NCBI GenBank assembly: GCA_030684475.1
Contig: JAUXWB010000413.1
Span: forward strand, 1-40,618
Direction of reading: 5' to 3'
From: Reyranella sp.
GTDB taxonomy: Bacteria > Pseudomonadota > Alphaproteobacteria > Reyranellales > Reyranellaceae
DNA length: 40,618 nucleotides
In this document: piece by piece, positions 33,049-40,618 of the stretch
Numbering within the stretch: the first letter of the stretch is position 1
Layout: each line of letters begins with the position of its first letter
Program-made: the position numbers and the translations under genes
The notes under the pieces: generated by a model
Database searches by the model: none
What the model saw: only the letters and a program-made list of their open reading frames with translations
What the model was told of the DNA's origin: nothing

Positions 33049-34158
33049 ATGAAATTCGGAGTGACGGTCGCCCCGCGCGTGTCCGACTGGAAGCTGTTCG
33101 TCGACCTGGAGGCGATGGGCTACGATGCGGCCTGGGCGGCCGATTCGCAGATGCTCTATTCCGACGCCTACGCGGTGCTGGCATTGGCGGCGGCCAACAC
33201 CTCGCGCATCCGGCTGGGCACCGGCGTGTCGGTGGCGGGCGTGCGGCTGGCGCCGGTGACCGCGCATTCGATCGCCACCATCAATCGGCTGGCCCCCGGC
33301 CGGGTGTTCCTGGGCATCGGCACCGGCCACACGGCGATGCGCGTCATGGGCAAGGATCCGATGAAGGCCGCCGCCTTCCGCGAGTATCTCCGCGTCCTGC
33401 GCGCCCTGCTGCATGGCGAGGAGGTCGACTATGCGCTGCCCGGGGTTCTCGATGGAGAAGAGCGAACCGACATCCGCTTCCTGCATCCCGACGACGGCTT
33501 CATCGACGTGGCCCATCCGGTGCCGATCTATGTCGCCGCCGACGGTCCGCTGGCACTGAAGACGGCCGGCGCCTACGGCGACGGGCGGGTGTGCTCGCAC
33601 AACCAGACCAAGGCGCGGCTGCAGAAGAGCCTTGAAGTGATGCGCGAGGGGGCGTCGGCGGTCGGCCGCGTCCTGCCCGGGGACTTCCACACCGCGGCCT
33701 TGAGCTATGCCTGCGTGCTCCGGCCCGGCGAGAGCATGACCCCAGGACATGTACCGGATCGTGTGATCGACGAGATCGGCCCGATGGCGGCGGCGTCGCT
33801 GCATTATTGGTGGGAGCTCTACCAGAAGGACGGCGACACCAGCACGGTGGCCGGACGTTGCCGCAACCTGTGGGACGAATATCTCGCCTTCACCGAAAAG
33901 ATGGAGACGCCGCCCGCCAGGCGCTACCAGCAGGTCCATCTCGGCCATTGCGCCTTTCTGCCGCCCGAGGAGCGTCGCTTCATCACCGAGGATCTGATCC
34001 GTGCCACCGGCGGGCTGGTCGGCACGCCGGAAGAAATCGTCGCAATGCTGCGCGAGCGCGAGGCGATGGGCCTTGGTGAGATCACGCTGCTGCCGGCCAT
34101 GGCCGAGGCGCGCCGCAACCTCCGCGATTTCGCGGAGCAGGTGATTGCCCGGTATTGA
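33049..34158 (+). CDS. Luciferase-like (LLM-class) oxidoreductase, second gene
   Basis: A 369-residue luciferase-like flavoenzyme, related in fold to but distinct from its divergent neighbour. Opening MKFGVTVAPRVSDWKL, then RIRLGTGVSVAGVRLAPVTAHSIATINRL near residue 58 (key residues G-T-G-V and P-V-T), GIGTGHTAMR near 90 and PIYVAADGPLALK near residue 160. The ATG at 33049 is placed by an AAGGA six bases upstream; the ATG six bases earlier is too close. The C-terminal residues include a variable insertion of about 60 residues. It is followed 71 bases later by the hydrolase fusion gene, so the two may act on one substrate. Confidence 0.86.
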   Translation: MKFGVTVAPRVSDWKLFVDLEAMGYDAAWAADSQMLYSDAYAVLALAAANTSRIRLGTGVSVAGVRLAPVTAHSIATINRLAPGRVFLGIGTGHTAMRVMGKDPMKAAAFREYLRVLRALLHGEEVDYALPGVLDGEERTDIRFLHPDDGFIDVAHPVPIYVAADGPLALKTAGAYGDGRVCSHNQTKARLQKSLEVMREGASAVGRVLPGDFHTAALSYACVLRPGESMTPGHVPDRVIDEIGPMAAASLHYWWELYQKDGDTSTVAGRCRNLWDEYLAFTEKMETPPARRYQQVHLGHCAFLPPEERRFITEDLIRATGGLVGTPEEIVAMLREREAMGLGEITLLPAMAEARRNLRDFAEQVIARY

Positions 34159-34229
34159 GGAGGGCGTCGCCGCCGCGCGCCGGTGGCCGCGAGGTGGCGC
34201 GGGCTACGCGATCCGTCTAGCCTCACGTC

Positions 34230-35468
34230 ATGATCACATTCGAACGACTGACGGGCGCCCTCGACGGCAACCCGGCCCTGCAACGGCGCGCGGCGCTGGC
34301 GGGGCTTTCGCTCACGGTGCTGGCGGGCGACGAAGCAACGACGGTGCAGATCGGCGCGCGCGTCGCCGTCAGTCCCGGCGCTGCCCCCGGCGCCTCCTTC
34401 AGCCTCGCCACCACCGCGGCGAACTGGGCTGAGTTCGCCAAGCCGGTGCCCGCCGTCGGGTTCCAGAGCCTGGTCGGCATGCAGCGCATGGGCCACCTCA
34501 GGGTCGAGGGCGATATGGTGGCCTGGGGGCGCAACCTCCTGTTCGTCGAACAGCTCTTTGCCGCCCTTCGTCCCGCGGCGCCGATCGAGCAGCCGGCGAA
34601 AGTCGGCGCGCCCGTGATCGAGCCGGTGATCGGCCGCTACCTCAGGCTCGATTTCAACGGCCAACCGCATCGCATTTACTTCGAGGAAGCAGGGCAGGGT
34701 ATCCCGCTCGTCTGCCTGCACACCGCCGGCGCCGACGGGCGGCAGTATCGCGCGCTGCTGAATGATGATGAGATCACGAATCGCTTCCGCGTCGTCGTCT
34801 TCGATCTGCCATGGCATGGCAAGTCCTCGCCGCCGCCCGGCTTCGAGCGCGAGGCTTATAAGCTCACCACCGATCTCTATGTCGACACTGTCATGGCCGT
34901 CTGCCGCGCGCTGAAGCTCGAGCGGCCGGTGGTGATGGGCTGTTCGATCGGCGGCCGCGCCGTACTGCATCTTGCGCTGCGCCACGGCGACTACTTCCGG
35001 GCGGCGATCGGGCTGCAGTCGGCCACCCACGCCGAAGCCGGCGCCGACACGCGGCTGCGCGATCTCGGCGTGCTGTTCCGACCCGACGTGCACGGCCAGG
35101 AGGCCGCCGCCGGCACGGTGGCCTGCCTGATCTCGCCGACCTCGCCCAACACCGAGAAGTGGGAGACGCTATGGCATTACATGCAGGGCGGGCCGGCGGT
35201 GTTCATGGGCGACCTGCACTATTATTTCACCGAGGGCGATCTCCGGAACGGACTGTTGGACGGCCTCGACACGAAGAGGTGCCCGCTCCACCTGCTGACC
35301 GGCGAATACGATCTCTCGGCCACGCCTGAACTGACGGCGGAGCTCGCCAGGCTCGTGAAGGCCACGTCCTTCCAGGTGATGGAAGGCCTCGGCCACTTCC
35401 CGATGTCGGAAAGCCCGCAACAGTTCCGGCGCTATCTGCTGCCGGTGCTCGCGCGCATCGCCGGGTAG
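34230..35468 (+). CDS. Alpha/beta hydrolase with N-terminal SCP2-like domain
   Basis: A 412-residue protein that appears to be a fusion. Residues 1-115 show a small alpha/beta domain with alternating strand pattern and the phrase GFQSLVGMQRMGHLRVEGD, recalling SCP2/sterol-carrier-like lipid-binding domains. Residues 135-412 are an alpha/beta hydrolase with the nucleophile S239 in MGCSIGG, D361 in GEYDLSA and H389 in GLGHFPMSE, plus FDLPWHGKS near 191. Such a pairing suggests a hydrolase acting on a hydrophobic substrate. Its position after the LLM gene could point to a Baeyer-Villiger-like oxidation followed by ester or lactone hydrolysis (inference). Confidence 0.82.
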   Translation: MITFERLTGALDGNPALQRRAALAGLSLTVLAGDEATTVQIGARVAVSPGAAPGASFSLATTAANWAEFAKPVPAVGFQSLVGMQRMGHLRVEGDMVAWGRNLLFVEQLFAALRPAAPIEQPAKVGAPVIEPVIGRYLRLDFNGQPHRIYFEEAGQGIPLVCLHTAGADGRQYRALLNDDEITNRFRVVVFDLPWHGKSSPPPGFEREAYKLTTDLYVDTVMAVCRALKLERPVVMGCSIGGRAVLHLALRHGDYFRAAIGLQSATHAEAGADTRLRDLGVLFRPDVHGQEAAAGTVACLISPTSPNTEKWETLWHYMQGGPAVFMGDLHYYFTEGDLRNGLLDGLDTKRCPLHLLTGEYDLSATPELTAELARLVKATSFQVMEGLGHFPMSESPQQFRRYLLPVLARIAG

Positions 35469-35544
35469 CTGCAGGGATCCTGCGTCCGCAAAGTTGCCCG
35501 ATTGTCGTCCGACAGCTAAGCACTCCTCCAATCAACCGTGGGCG

Positions 35545-35994
35545 ATGATGCGAAACGATCGGACGATAGTCAGCCTGCTGGGTTTGGCGGCAGCAGTGTT
35601 GTTGAGCGGCTGCGGCTGGTTCGACGGCGGCGGCGCCCCGTCTCATCTGCAGGGCGCCCGCCTGGGGGCCGATCGCCAGGCGCCTGTGATGAAGGCGCTG
35701 CCGTCGCGCGACAGCGGCCGCCCGCACGAGGGCGGCGCTGCCCCCTCCGACGAGACGCGAGGTCCCCAGGCGCGCCCGGCGATCGGGGCGACCGTGGCCG
35801 GCAAGGGCGGCCAGAAGGTCCAGAAGGAGGCGGCGGAGAAGCAGGCCGCCGAGAGATCCCGCAAGGAGAGGGAAGCCAAGGCAGAGCGCGACCGTGCCGA
35901 GCGCTCGGCCGACGCGGGCAAGGCCGCGACGCCGGGCGATTCGCCGCCAACCGAGCAGCTGCCTTCGCCATCCCCCCCATCATCCGAGGATTGA
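35545..35994 (+). CDS. Predicted lipoprotein with charged repeat-like tail
   Basis: A 149-residue predicted lipoprotein. Residues 1-23 form a signal peptide ending in the lipobox LLSGC, with a tandem ATG (35545/35548) at the start. The mature protein has no recognised domain; residues about 80-125 are a highly charged K/E/A/R-rich segment likely forming a single helix, and the C-terminus is Pro/Ser-rich. Its function is unknown. It is separated from the upstream hydrolase by 76 bases and from the permease by 112. Confidence 0.7.
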   Translation: MMRNDRTIVSLLGLAAAVLLSGCGWFDGGGAPSHLQGARLGADRQAPVMKALPSRDSGRPHEGGAAPSDETRGPQARPAIGATVAGKGGQKVQKEAAEKQAAERSRKEREAKAERDRAERSADAGKAATPGDSPPTEQLPSPSPPSSED

Positions 35995-36106
35995 CCGCCC
36001 GATCCGGTGGCTGGAGACTCCCCCTGGCAAGATGGAATTGTCGGGGAGCGTGTCGTGAAGCATCGCCGCGGGTGGACGTCATGATGATCGTGTCTCCGCC
36101 CGACAG

Positions 36107-37552
36107 ATGAAAAGTCTTCTGGCGCGCAAGCCGGTCGCCGACATCATCGCCGCCGCCGACACGCCCGGCCGGCGTGTCCCCAAGGTCCTGGGGCCCGTCA
36201 GCATCGCCGCCATGGGGGTAGGCGCCATCATCGGCGCCGGCATCTTCGTGCTCACCGGCACGGTGGCGGCGCTCAATGCCGGGCCGGCGATCGTGCTCTC
36301 CTTCGTGCTGGCCGCGATCGCCTGCGCCTTCGTCGGCCTCTGCTACGCCGAGCTCTCGACCTTCGTGCCGGTGGCCGGCAGCACCTACACCTATACGTAT
36401 GCGACCCTGGGCGAACTCGCGGCCTGGGTGATCGGCTGGGACCTGATCCTGGAATACGCCATGGGCGGCGCGGCGGTGGCCGTCGGCTGGTCGGGCTATT
36501 TCAACGGCCTGCTCGGCATGCTGGGCGTCGCCTTGCCGCCGCAATGGGTGGCGGCGACAGGGCAGGCGGTCGTGCTGTCGGACGGTACGACGACCACGGC
36601 CGTCGCCAACCTGCCGGCCGCCGCCATCGTGCTGCTGATCACCGCGCTGCTGGTCGGCGGCACAAGAGAGTCGGCGCGGCTCAACAACATCATGGTGGCG
36701 GTCAAGCTCACGGTCGTGGTGGCCTTCATCGGCCTCGGCGTCTTCTACGTGAACGGCGCCAACTGGCGGCCGTTCATCCCGGACAACACCGGTGAGTTCG
36801 GCTCGTTTGGCGTGAGCGGCATCCTGCGCGGCGCCTCCATCGTGTTCTTCGCCTACATTGGCTTCGACGCCGTCTCCAACTGCGCCCAGGAGGCCCGCCG
36901 CCCGCAGCGCGACATGCCGATCGGCATCCTGGGCTCCTTAGGCGTCTCGACCGTGCTCTACATACTGGTGGCCGGGGTGCTGACCGGGCTGGTGCCCTAT
37001 GCCGAGCTCAACGTGCCCGACCCCGTCGCCAAGGGCGTGCGCGTCATGGGCCACGAATGGTTCTCGCTGTTCATCGCGCTGGGCGCGCTGATCGGACTCA
37101 CCACCGTCATCCTCGTGCTGCTCTACGGCCAGAGCCGGATCTTCGCCACCATGGCCAACGACGGACTGCTGCCGCCGGTGGTGGGCCGCCTGCATCCCAG
37201 GCTGCGCACGCCGTGGATCAGCCAGATCTCGATCGGCCTCGTGGTCGCCACGGTGGCGGCGGTGGCGCCGATCGACGTGCTCGACGAGCTGGTGGGGGTG
37301 GGCACGCTTTTCGCCTTCATCCTGGTCTGTGTCGCCGTCATCTATCTCCGCGCCGTCGACCCGCATGCGCCGCGGCCGTTCCGCGTGCCCAAGGTGCCGT
37401 GGGTGCCGCTGCTCGGCATCCTGTCATGCCTCGGCCTGATGTCCGGGCTGGCGCCTACGACATGGCTGCGGCTCGTGATCTGGCTGGCGATCGGCCTGGT
37501 CGTCTATTTCGGCTACAGCCGCTTTCACTCCCGCCTGTTCACCAAGCAGTGA
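36107..37552 (+). CDS. APC-family amino acid permease (cationic amino acid transporter-like)
   Basis: A 481-residue inner-membrane transporter with about 12-13 spans. The first helix contains GVGAIIGAGIFVLTG near residue 37, the APC substrate-binding signature. FAYIGFDAVSNCAQEARRPQRDMPIGIL near residue 247 (key residues F-A-Y-I-G-F-D and E-x-x-x-P) is characteristic of CAT/YfnA-type permeases. Substrate is probably an amino acid; cationic type is suggested by family resemblance only. Its TGA overlaps the GTG of the next gene (GTGA), so the two are translationally coupled. Confidence 0.9.
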   Translation: MKSLLARKPVADIIAAADTPGRRVPKVLGPVSIAAMGVGAIIGAGIFVLTGTVAALNAGPAIVLSFVLAAIACAFVGLCYAELSTFVPVAGSTYTYTYATLGELAAWVIGWDLILEYAMGGAAVAVGWSGYFNGLLGMLGVALPPQWVAATGQAVVLSDGTTTTAVANLPAAAIVLLITALLVGGTRESARLNNIMVAVKLTVVVAFIGLGVFYVNGANWRPFIPDNTGEFGSFGVSGILRGASIVFFAYIGFDAVSNCAQEARRPQRDMPIGILGSLGVSTVLYILVAGVLTGLVPYAELNVPDPVAKGVRVMGHEWFSLFIALGALIGLTTVILVLLYGQSRIFATMANDGLLPPVVGRLHPRLRTPWISQISIGLVVATVAAVAPIDVLDELVGVGTLFAFILVCVAVIYLRAVDPHAPRPFRVPKVPWVPLLGILSCLGLMSGLAPTTWLRLVIWLAIGLVVYFGYSRFHSRLFTKQ

Positions 37553-37980
37553 CGCCGCTCGCGGCCTACGCCGGCCTGTTCGCCGCCTCGTTCCTGGCCG
37601 CCACGGTGTTTCCCTTCCAGTCGGAAGCGGTCCTGGTCGGCCTGCTGCTCGTCGGCGACTTCCCGTGGCCGATGCTGCTGGCCGTGGCGACGGTGGGCAA
37701 CGTACTGGGCGCGATGGTGAACTGGGGGCTCGGCCGCTTCTTCGTCCACTTCAGGGACCGACGCTGGTTCCCGGTGAAGCCCGACACCTACGCCAAAGTG
37801 GAGCGCTGGTACGGCCGCTACGGCGTCTGGTCGCTGCTTTTCGCCTGGCTGCCCATCGTCGGCGATCCGCTGACGGTGGTGGCCGGCGCGCTGCGCGCCA
37901 ACCTGCCCCTGTTCGTCGTGCTGGTGACGGTGGGCAAGCTCGGCCGCTACGCGGTGCTGGTGGCGGCGACGCTGCCGTGA
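37549..37980 (+). CDS. YqaA/DedA-type small membrane protein (VTT family)
   Basis: A 143-residue membrane protein. GTG at 37549 overlaps the permease stop codon. The product runs AAYAGLFAASFLAATVFPFQSEAVL near its start, VGNVLGAMVNWGLGR near residue 48, then WYGRYGVWSLLFAWLPIVGDPLTVVAGALR (key residues G-D-P-L-T-V-V-A-G), the VTT/DedA re-entrant motif. About four hydrophobic segments. Family members affect membrane homeostasis and lipid or cation handling. Confidence 0.82.
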   Translation: MTPLAAYAGLFAASFLAATVFPFQSEAVLVGLLLVGDFPWPMLLAVATVGNVLGAMVNWGLGRFFVHFRDRRWFPVKPDTYAKVERWYGRYGVWSLLFAWLPIVGDPLTVVAGALRANLPLFVVLVTVGKLGRYAVLVAATLP

Positions 37981-38007
37981 GAAAATCCACAGGTAGGGAG
38001 GATCGCA

Positions 38008-38361
38008 ATGTCGGGCAGATCCATTCTCATCGCCATCGGCCTCGGCGGCTGGCTCCTGGTCTCCATCGCGGCCTTCATGACCGTGGCCTACGCGGGCTTT
38101 TTCGGTATCGGCGTGATCGGCCTCCTGATGTGGTTCATCTGCACGATCGTCGAACTGGAAGTGGACGGCGCCGTGGGCAGCGGCATCTCGCCCGGCTTCC
38201 TCGCACAGCAGGTCAAGGCGAAGACGGAGGTATCGCGCACCGAGCGGGCGGCCCGGTTCGGCGAGAAGCTGCTGGAGGTGCAGTCGGCCCGCTTCTTCAA
38301 GCGTCTTGGCGCCGCGCTGGCTCTGTTCGGTCTGGGCGGCTTCCTCGCCTTTCAGCTCTGA
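38008..38361 (+). CDS. Small membrane protein with three hydrophobic segments, unknown
   Basis: A 117-residue protein with hydrophobic segments at about residues 5-25, 29-47 and 100-116. The central region (residues 50-98) is polar and could be cytoplasmic. A GGGAGG lies upstream of the ATG at 38008. I do not recognise the family. It converges on the 64-residue small membrane protein gene. Confidence 0.65.
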   Translation: MSGRSILIAIGLGGWLLVSIAAFMTVAYAGFFGIGVIGLLMWFICTIVELEVDGAVGSGISPGFLAQQVKAKTEVSRTERAARFGEKLLEVQSARFFKRLGAALALFGLGGFLAFQL

Positions 38362-38368
38362 AGGGGCG

Positions 38369-38563
38369 TCAATCCTCGCGGCGCCAGAAGCCCAGCAGGA
38401 ACTGCGCGCCCTTGCGGCGGTTCGGCCCGGCCTGCGCCTGGATGTCGGAGAGGGTGGCGCCCTTCCTGGCCATCCATGAGTCGATGAGCGTCTTCGCGAC
38501 GTAGCCCAGGACCAGGAAGGGCACCAGGTAGACCAGCAGGACGAAGAGCGCGGACAATTCCAT
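38369..38563 (-). CDS. Small single-pass membrane protein, 64 residues, unknown
   Basis: A 64-residue ORF starting MELSALFVLLVYLVPFLVLGY, a single N-terminal hydrophobic segment (residues 5-25), followed by a polar tail with WMARKGATLSD and RRKGAQFLLGFWRRED. The ATG at 38563 was chosen over 38602, since the upstream 13 residues lack hydrophobic character. It is seven bases from the convergent gene's stop. I do not recognise a family. Confidence 0.6.
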   Translation of the reverse strand: MELSALFVLLVYLVPFLVLGYVAKTLIDSWMARKGATLSDIQAQAGPNRRKGAQFLLGFWRRED

Positions 38564-38650
38564 GGCGCACCGCGGTGGCTGGGCCGAAACCGAGCGTACC
38601 ATGCCGGGGGGCCGAAGAACGAATGCGAGGTCCGTCGCGCGCCCGACCCG

Positions 38651-39772
38651 TCAGGCCGTCTCGCCCACCGACTTGCGGAAGCGGGCGAGGGCAAGGCCGA
38701 AGAGCAGGGTGCCGATCAGGGCGATGGCCACGAAGTGCGGCCACACCGTCTCGAAGCCGGCGCCGCGGAAGAGGATCCCCTGGGCCAGCATGATGAAGTG
38801 AGTGGTGGGGGCGGCCAGCATCCCGTACTGGATGAGCGCGGGCATGCTCTCGCGTGGCGTCGTGCCGCCCGACAGCATCTCGAGCGGGATCAACACCAGG
38901 ATCAGCAGCAGCCCGAACTGCGGCATCGAGCGCGCAACGGTGCCCAGAAACACACCCATCGAGGTGGTCGCGAACAGGTGGACGGCGGCCCCCGCCAGGA
39001 ACAACGCGAGTGATCCCTCGATCGGCACGGCCAGCAGTCCCTTGACGACGAACAGAAGCGACAGCGTGCTGGCCGCCAGCACGACCAGCGCCATCGACCA
39101 GATCTTTCCCGCCATGATCTCGAGCGGCGTTACGGGCATGACCAGCAGATGCTCGATGGTGCCATGCTCGCGCTCGCGGATCAGGGCGGCGCCGGTCAGG
39201 ATGATCGAGAGCATGGTGATGTTGTTCACGACCTCGATGATCGCGCTGAACCAGGAGATGGTGAGGCTGGGGTTGAAGCGGGCCCGCAGGGCGAGCTCGA
39301 CCGGCGCCGGCGTGGAGGCGCGGTAATGCCGCAGGAAGGACTCGATCTCTCCGGTCACGATGCTCTGCACGTAGGCGCTGCCGACGAATGCCTGGTTCAT
39401 GCGGGTGGCGTCGACATTGAGCTGGATGGTCGGGCGCCGGCCGGCCAGCAGGTCGCTCTGGAAGTCGGGCGGAATGTCGAGAGCGAAGGTGTCGAGCCCG
39501 GCATCCATGCGGCGGTCCATCTCGGGCTGCACGATGAGAGTGGGCGGCAGGAAGTAGGGTGGGAAGAAGGCGTCGACGATGCGGGTGGAGAGCGGCGAAC
39601 GATCCTCGTCGACGATGGCGATCGGCGTCTTGTTGAGCTGCTCGGGCATCGCCGTCGAGGCGCTGTAGATCGATATCGTAAAGGCGAAGAAGATCAACGC
39701 CAACATGCCCGGATCGAGGGCGAGACCGCGCAGCTCCTTGAGTCCGAGATTGAGGATGTTTGCGGCGTGCAT
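38651..39772 (-). CDS. yhhJ: ABC-2 type exporter permease (YhhJ-like)
   Basis: A 373-residue ABC-2 membrane protein resembling E. coli YhhJ. An N-terminal helix (about residues 22-42) is followed by a large periplasmic domain (about residues 45-170, with VDEDRSPLSTRIVDAFFPPYF), then a C-terminal block of five helices beginning near residue 182, with REREHGTIEHLLVMPVTPLEIMAGK near 200 (key residues E-x-G-T-x-E-x-L-x-x-x-P). This topology is typical of MFP-coupled drug or toxin exporters. It begins two bases after the stop of the RbbA-like gene, so the two are co-transcribed. The preceding gene in such operons encodes a HlyD-type adaptor. Confidence 0.88.
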   Translation of the reverse strand: MHAANILNLGLKELRGLALDPGMLALIFFAFTISIYSASTAMPEQLNKTPIAIVDEDRSPLSTRIVDAFFPPYFLPPTLIVQPEMDRRMDAGLDTFALDIPPDFQSDLLAGRRPTIQLNVDATRMNQAFVGSAYVQSIVTGEIESFLRHYRASTPAPVELALRARFNPSLTISWFSAIIEVVNNITMLSIILTGAALIREREHGTIEHLLVMPVTPLEIMAGKIWSMALVVLAASTLSLLFVVKGLLAVPIEGSLALFLAGAAVHLFATTSMGVFLGTVARSMPQFGLLLILVLIPLEMLSGGTTPRESMPALIQYGMLAAPTTHFIMLAQGILFRGAGFETVWPHFVAIALIGTLLFGLALARFRKSVGETA

Positions 39773-39774
39773 GC

Positions 39775-40618
39775 TCAGGACTCCTGCTTGCGCAGCAGGA
39801 GCGCGCTGAGGCCGATCAGCACGGGGACCGCGATCAGCAGCGGCACGAACGATGCCTGCAGATCGGCGAAGCCCAGCGCCTTGGCAAAGGTGCCGCGCGA
39901 GATCGTCAGGAAGTGTGTCATCGGATAGGCTTGGCCGATCACCGCCCCGATGCCCTGCAGCGACGATACGGGATCGATCATGCCGGAGAATTCCATGGCT
40001 GGCAGCATTGTGCCGATGGTGGTGCCGAAGATCGCTGCCGACTGGCTGCGCATGAAGGACGAGAAGACGAGGCCGATGGACGTCGCGGCCAGGACGTAGA
40101 CGAACGCCCCGGCCGCAAGGGCGGCGAAGCTGCCCTTCAGCGGCACGCCGAAGGCCGTGACAGCGAGCGCGGCCAGCAGCAGGAAGTTCATCATGCCGAG
40201 CACGACGTAGGGGACCTGCTTGCCGATCAGGAACTCAAGCCGGCTGACCGGCGTGACATAGAGGTTGACCAGTGAGCCCAGCTCCTTTTCGCGCACGACG
40301 CTGAGCGTCGTCAGCATCGACGGGATCAGCAGCAGCAGCATTGGGATCACCGCCGGGACCATCGCCACCAGGCTCTTGACGTCGGGGTTGTAGCGGAACC
40401 GGACCTCGATGCCGGCCGGTGCCGGCGCGATGGCGTCGCCGGACAGCCAGCCGGCGTGCATACCCAGCACGTAGCCCCGGGCGGTTTCGGCCCGCATCGG
40501 CATGGCGCCGTCGAGCCAGGCGCCGATCTCGACGGTGCGGCCGCGCGCGATGTCGCGGGCGAAGTTGGCCGGGATCTCGATGGCGAGGCTCAGCTCTCCC
40601 GTCCGCATACGGCGGTCG
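39775..40618 (-). CDS. rbbA: RbbA-like ABC transporter, C-terminal permease part (partial at right edge)
   Basis: The open frame runs off the right edge at 40618. The visible C-terminal ~280 residues match the membrane half of E. coli RbbA (YhiH), an ABC protein with two ATPase domains fused to an ABC-2 permease. Matching stretches include [28 protein letters not shown] (key residues R-E-K-E-x-G-S and N-L-Y-V-T-P), [18 protein letters not shown] and [16 protein letters not shown]. The ATPase domains must lie beyond the window. RbbA has been linked to ribosomes in E. coli; with YhhJ it forms an exporter-like operon. Confidence 0.9.
   Translation of the reverse strand, partial: DRRMRTGELSLAIEIPANFARDIARGRTVEIGAWLDGAMPMRAETARGYVLGMHAGWLSGDAIAPAPAGIEVRFRYNPDVKSLVAMVPAVIPMLLLLIPSMLTTLSVVREKELGSLVNLYVTPVSRLEFLIGKQVPYVVLGMMNFLLLAALAVTAFGVPLKGSFAALAAGAFVYVLAATSIGLVFSSFMRSQSAAIFGTTIGTMLPAMEFSGMIDPVSSLQGIGAVIGQAYPMTHFLTISRGTFAKALGFADLQASFVPLLIAVPVLIGLSALLLRKQES

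Noticed and set aside
36017-36054. CTCCCC...GGGGAG pairing in front of the amino acid permease as a riboswitch
   Set aside because: The stem is only six pairs around a 19-base loop, and no known riboswitch core is recognisable.

Overview
This 40.6 kb window is GC-rich and densely coded. It reads as a chromosomal segment of an alphaproteobacterium. Supporting signs are the iscR–twin desulfurase–iscU–iscA–hscB–hscA–fdx–iscX gene order, anmK next to tyrS, a thioredoxin-reductase-like ferredoxin-NADP reductase, a REP-like GC-rich intergenic repeat, and many GTG/ATG starts with GGAG-type ribosome sites. A Reyranella- or Rhodospirillales-like soil or water bacterium is my guess from gene content, not something the sequence proves.

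Layout. 1-46: the 5' edge of an IS630-type transposase runs off the left end. 138-3654: tyrS diverges from a HIT-domain gene that is translationally coupled to anmK; a small alpha/beta hydrolase converges on anmK. 3729-10629: a complete ISC iron-sulfur cluster operon starts from a region with a good IscR-box-like site. 10688-12991: two tandem glycine-zipper lipoproteins, a REP-like hairpin and mnmA, a tRNA thiolase that in known systems takes sulfur from IscS. 13024-14471: a small membrane protein, a tRNA-Met with its own promoter and terminator, and a ferredoxin-NADP reductase.

14475-24599 is the metabolic core: an amidohydrolase, a DapA-family lyase, D-hydantoinase, N-carbamoyl-D-amino-acid hydrolase, a flavin-reductase-like protein, an unrecognised proline-rich membrane protein, a hydantoin racemase and a complete polar-amino-acid-type ABC importer. 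Together these could import a hydantoin or related cyclic ureide, racemise it, open the ring and remove the carbamoyl group to give a D-amino acid. The amidohydrolase, lyase and flavoprotein suggest additional steps on a specific, unidentified substrate.

24596-28810 is an accessory stretch: a small secreted protein behind a near-consensus promoter with a roughly 390-nt leader, a BON-domain protein, a nuclease with no usable standard start codon, a hidden 52-codon gene, the frameshifted tail of a quinol nitric oxide reductase, another possible gene remnant, a sulfotransferase and a possible 55-codon ORF.

28894-40618: a TRAP transporter operon (dctPQM-like) with a candidate promoter/operator, two divergent luciferase-like flavin monooxygenase genes, an alpha/beta hydrolase with an N-terminal extension that may be SCP2-like, a lipoprotein, an APC-family amino acid permease coupled to a YqaA/DedA-like protein, two small membrane proteins, and an ABC-2 export system homologous to E. 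coli YhhJ and RbbA, the latter cut by the right edge.

I found no CRISPR array, prophage or defence system. The most unusual material is the hydantoin cluster and the accessory stretch 24.6-28.8 kb.
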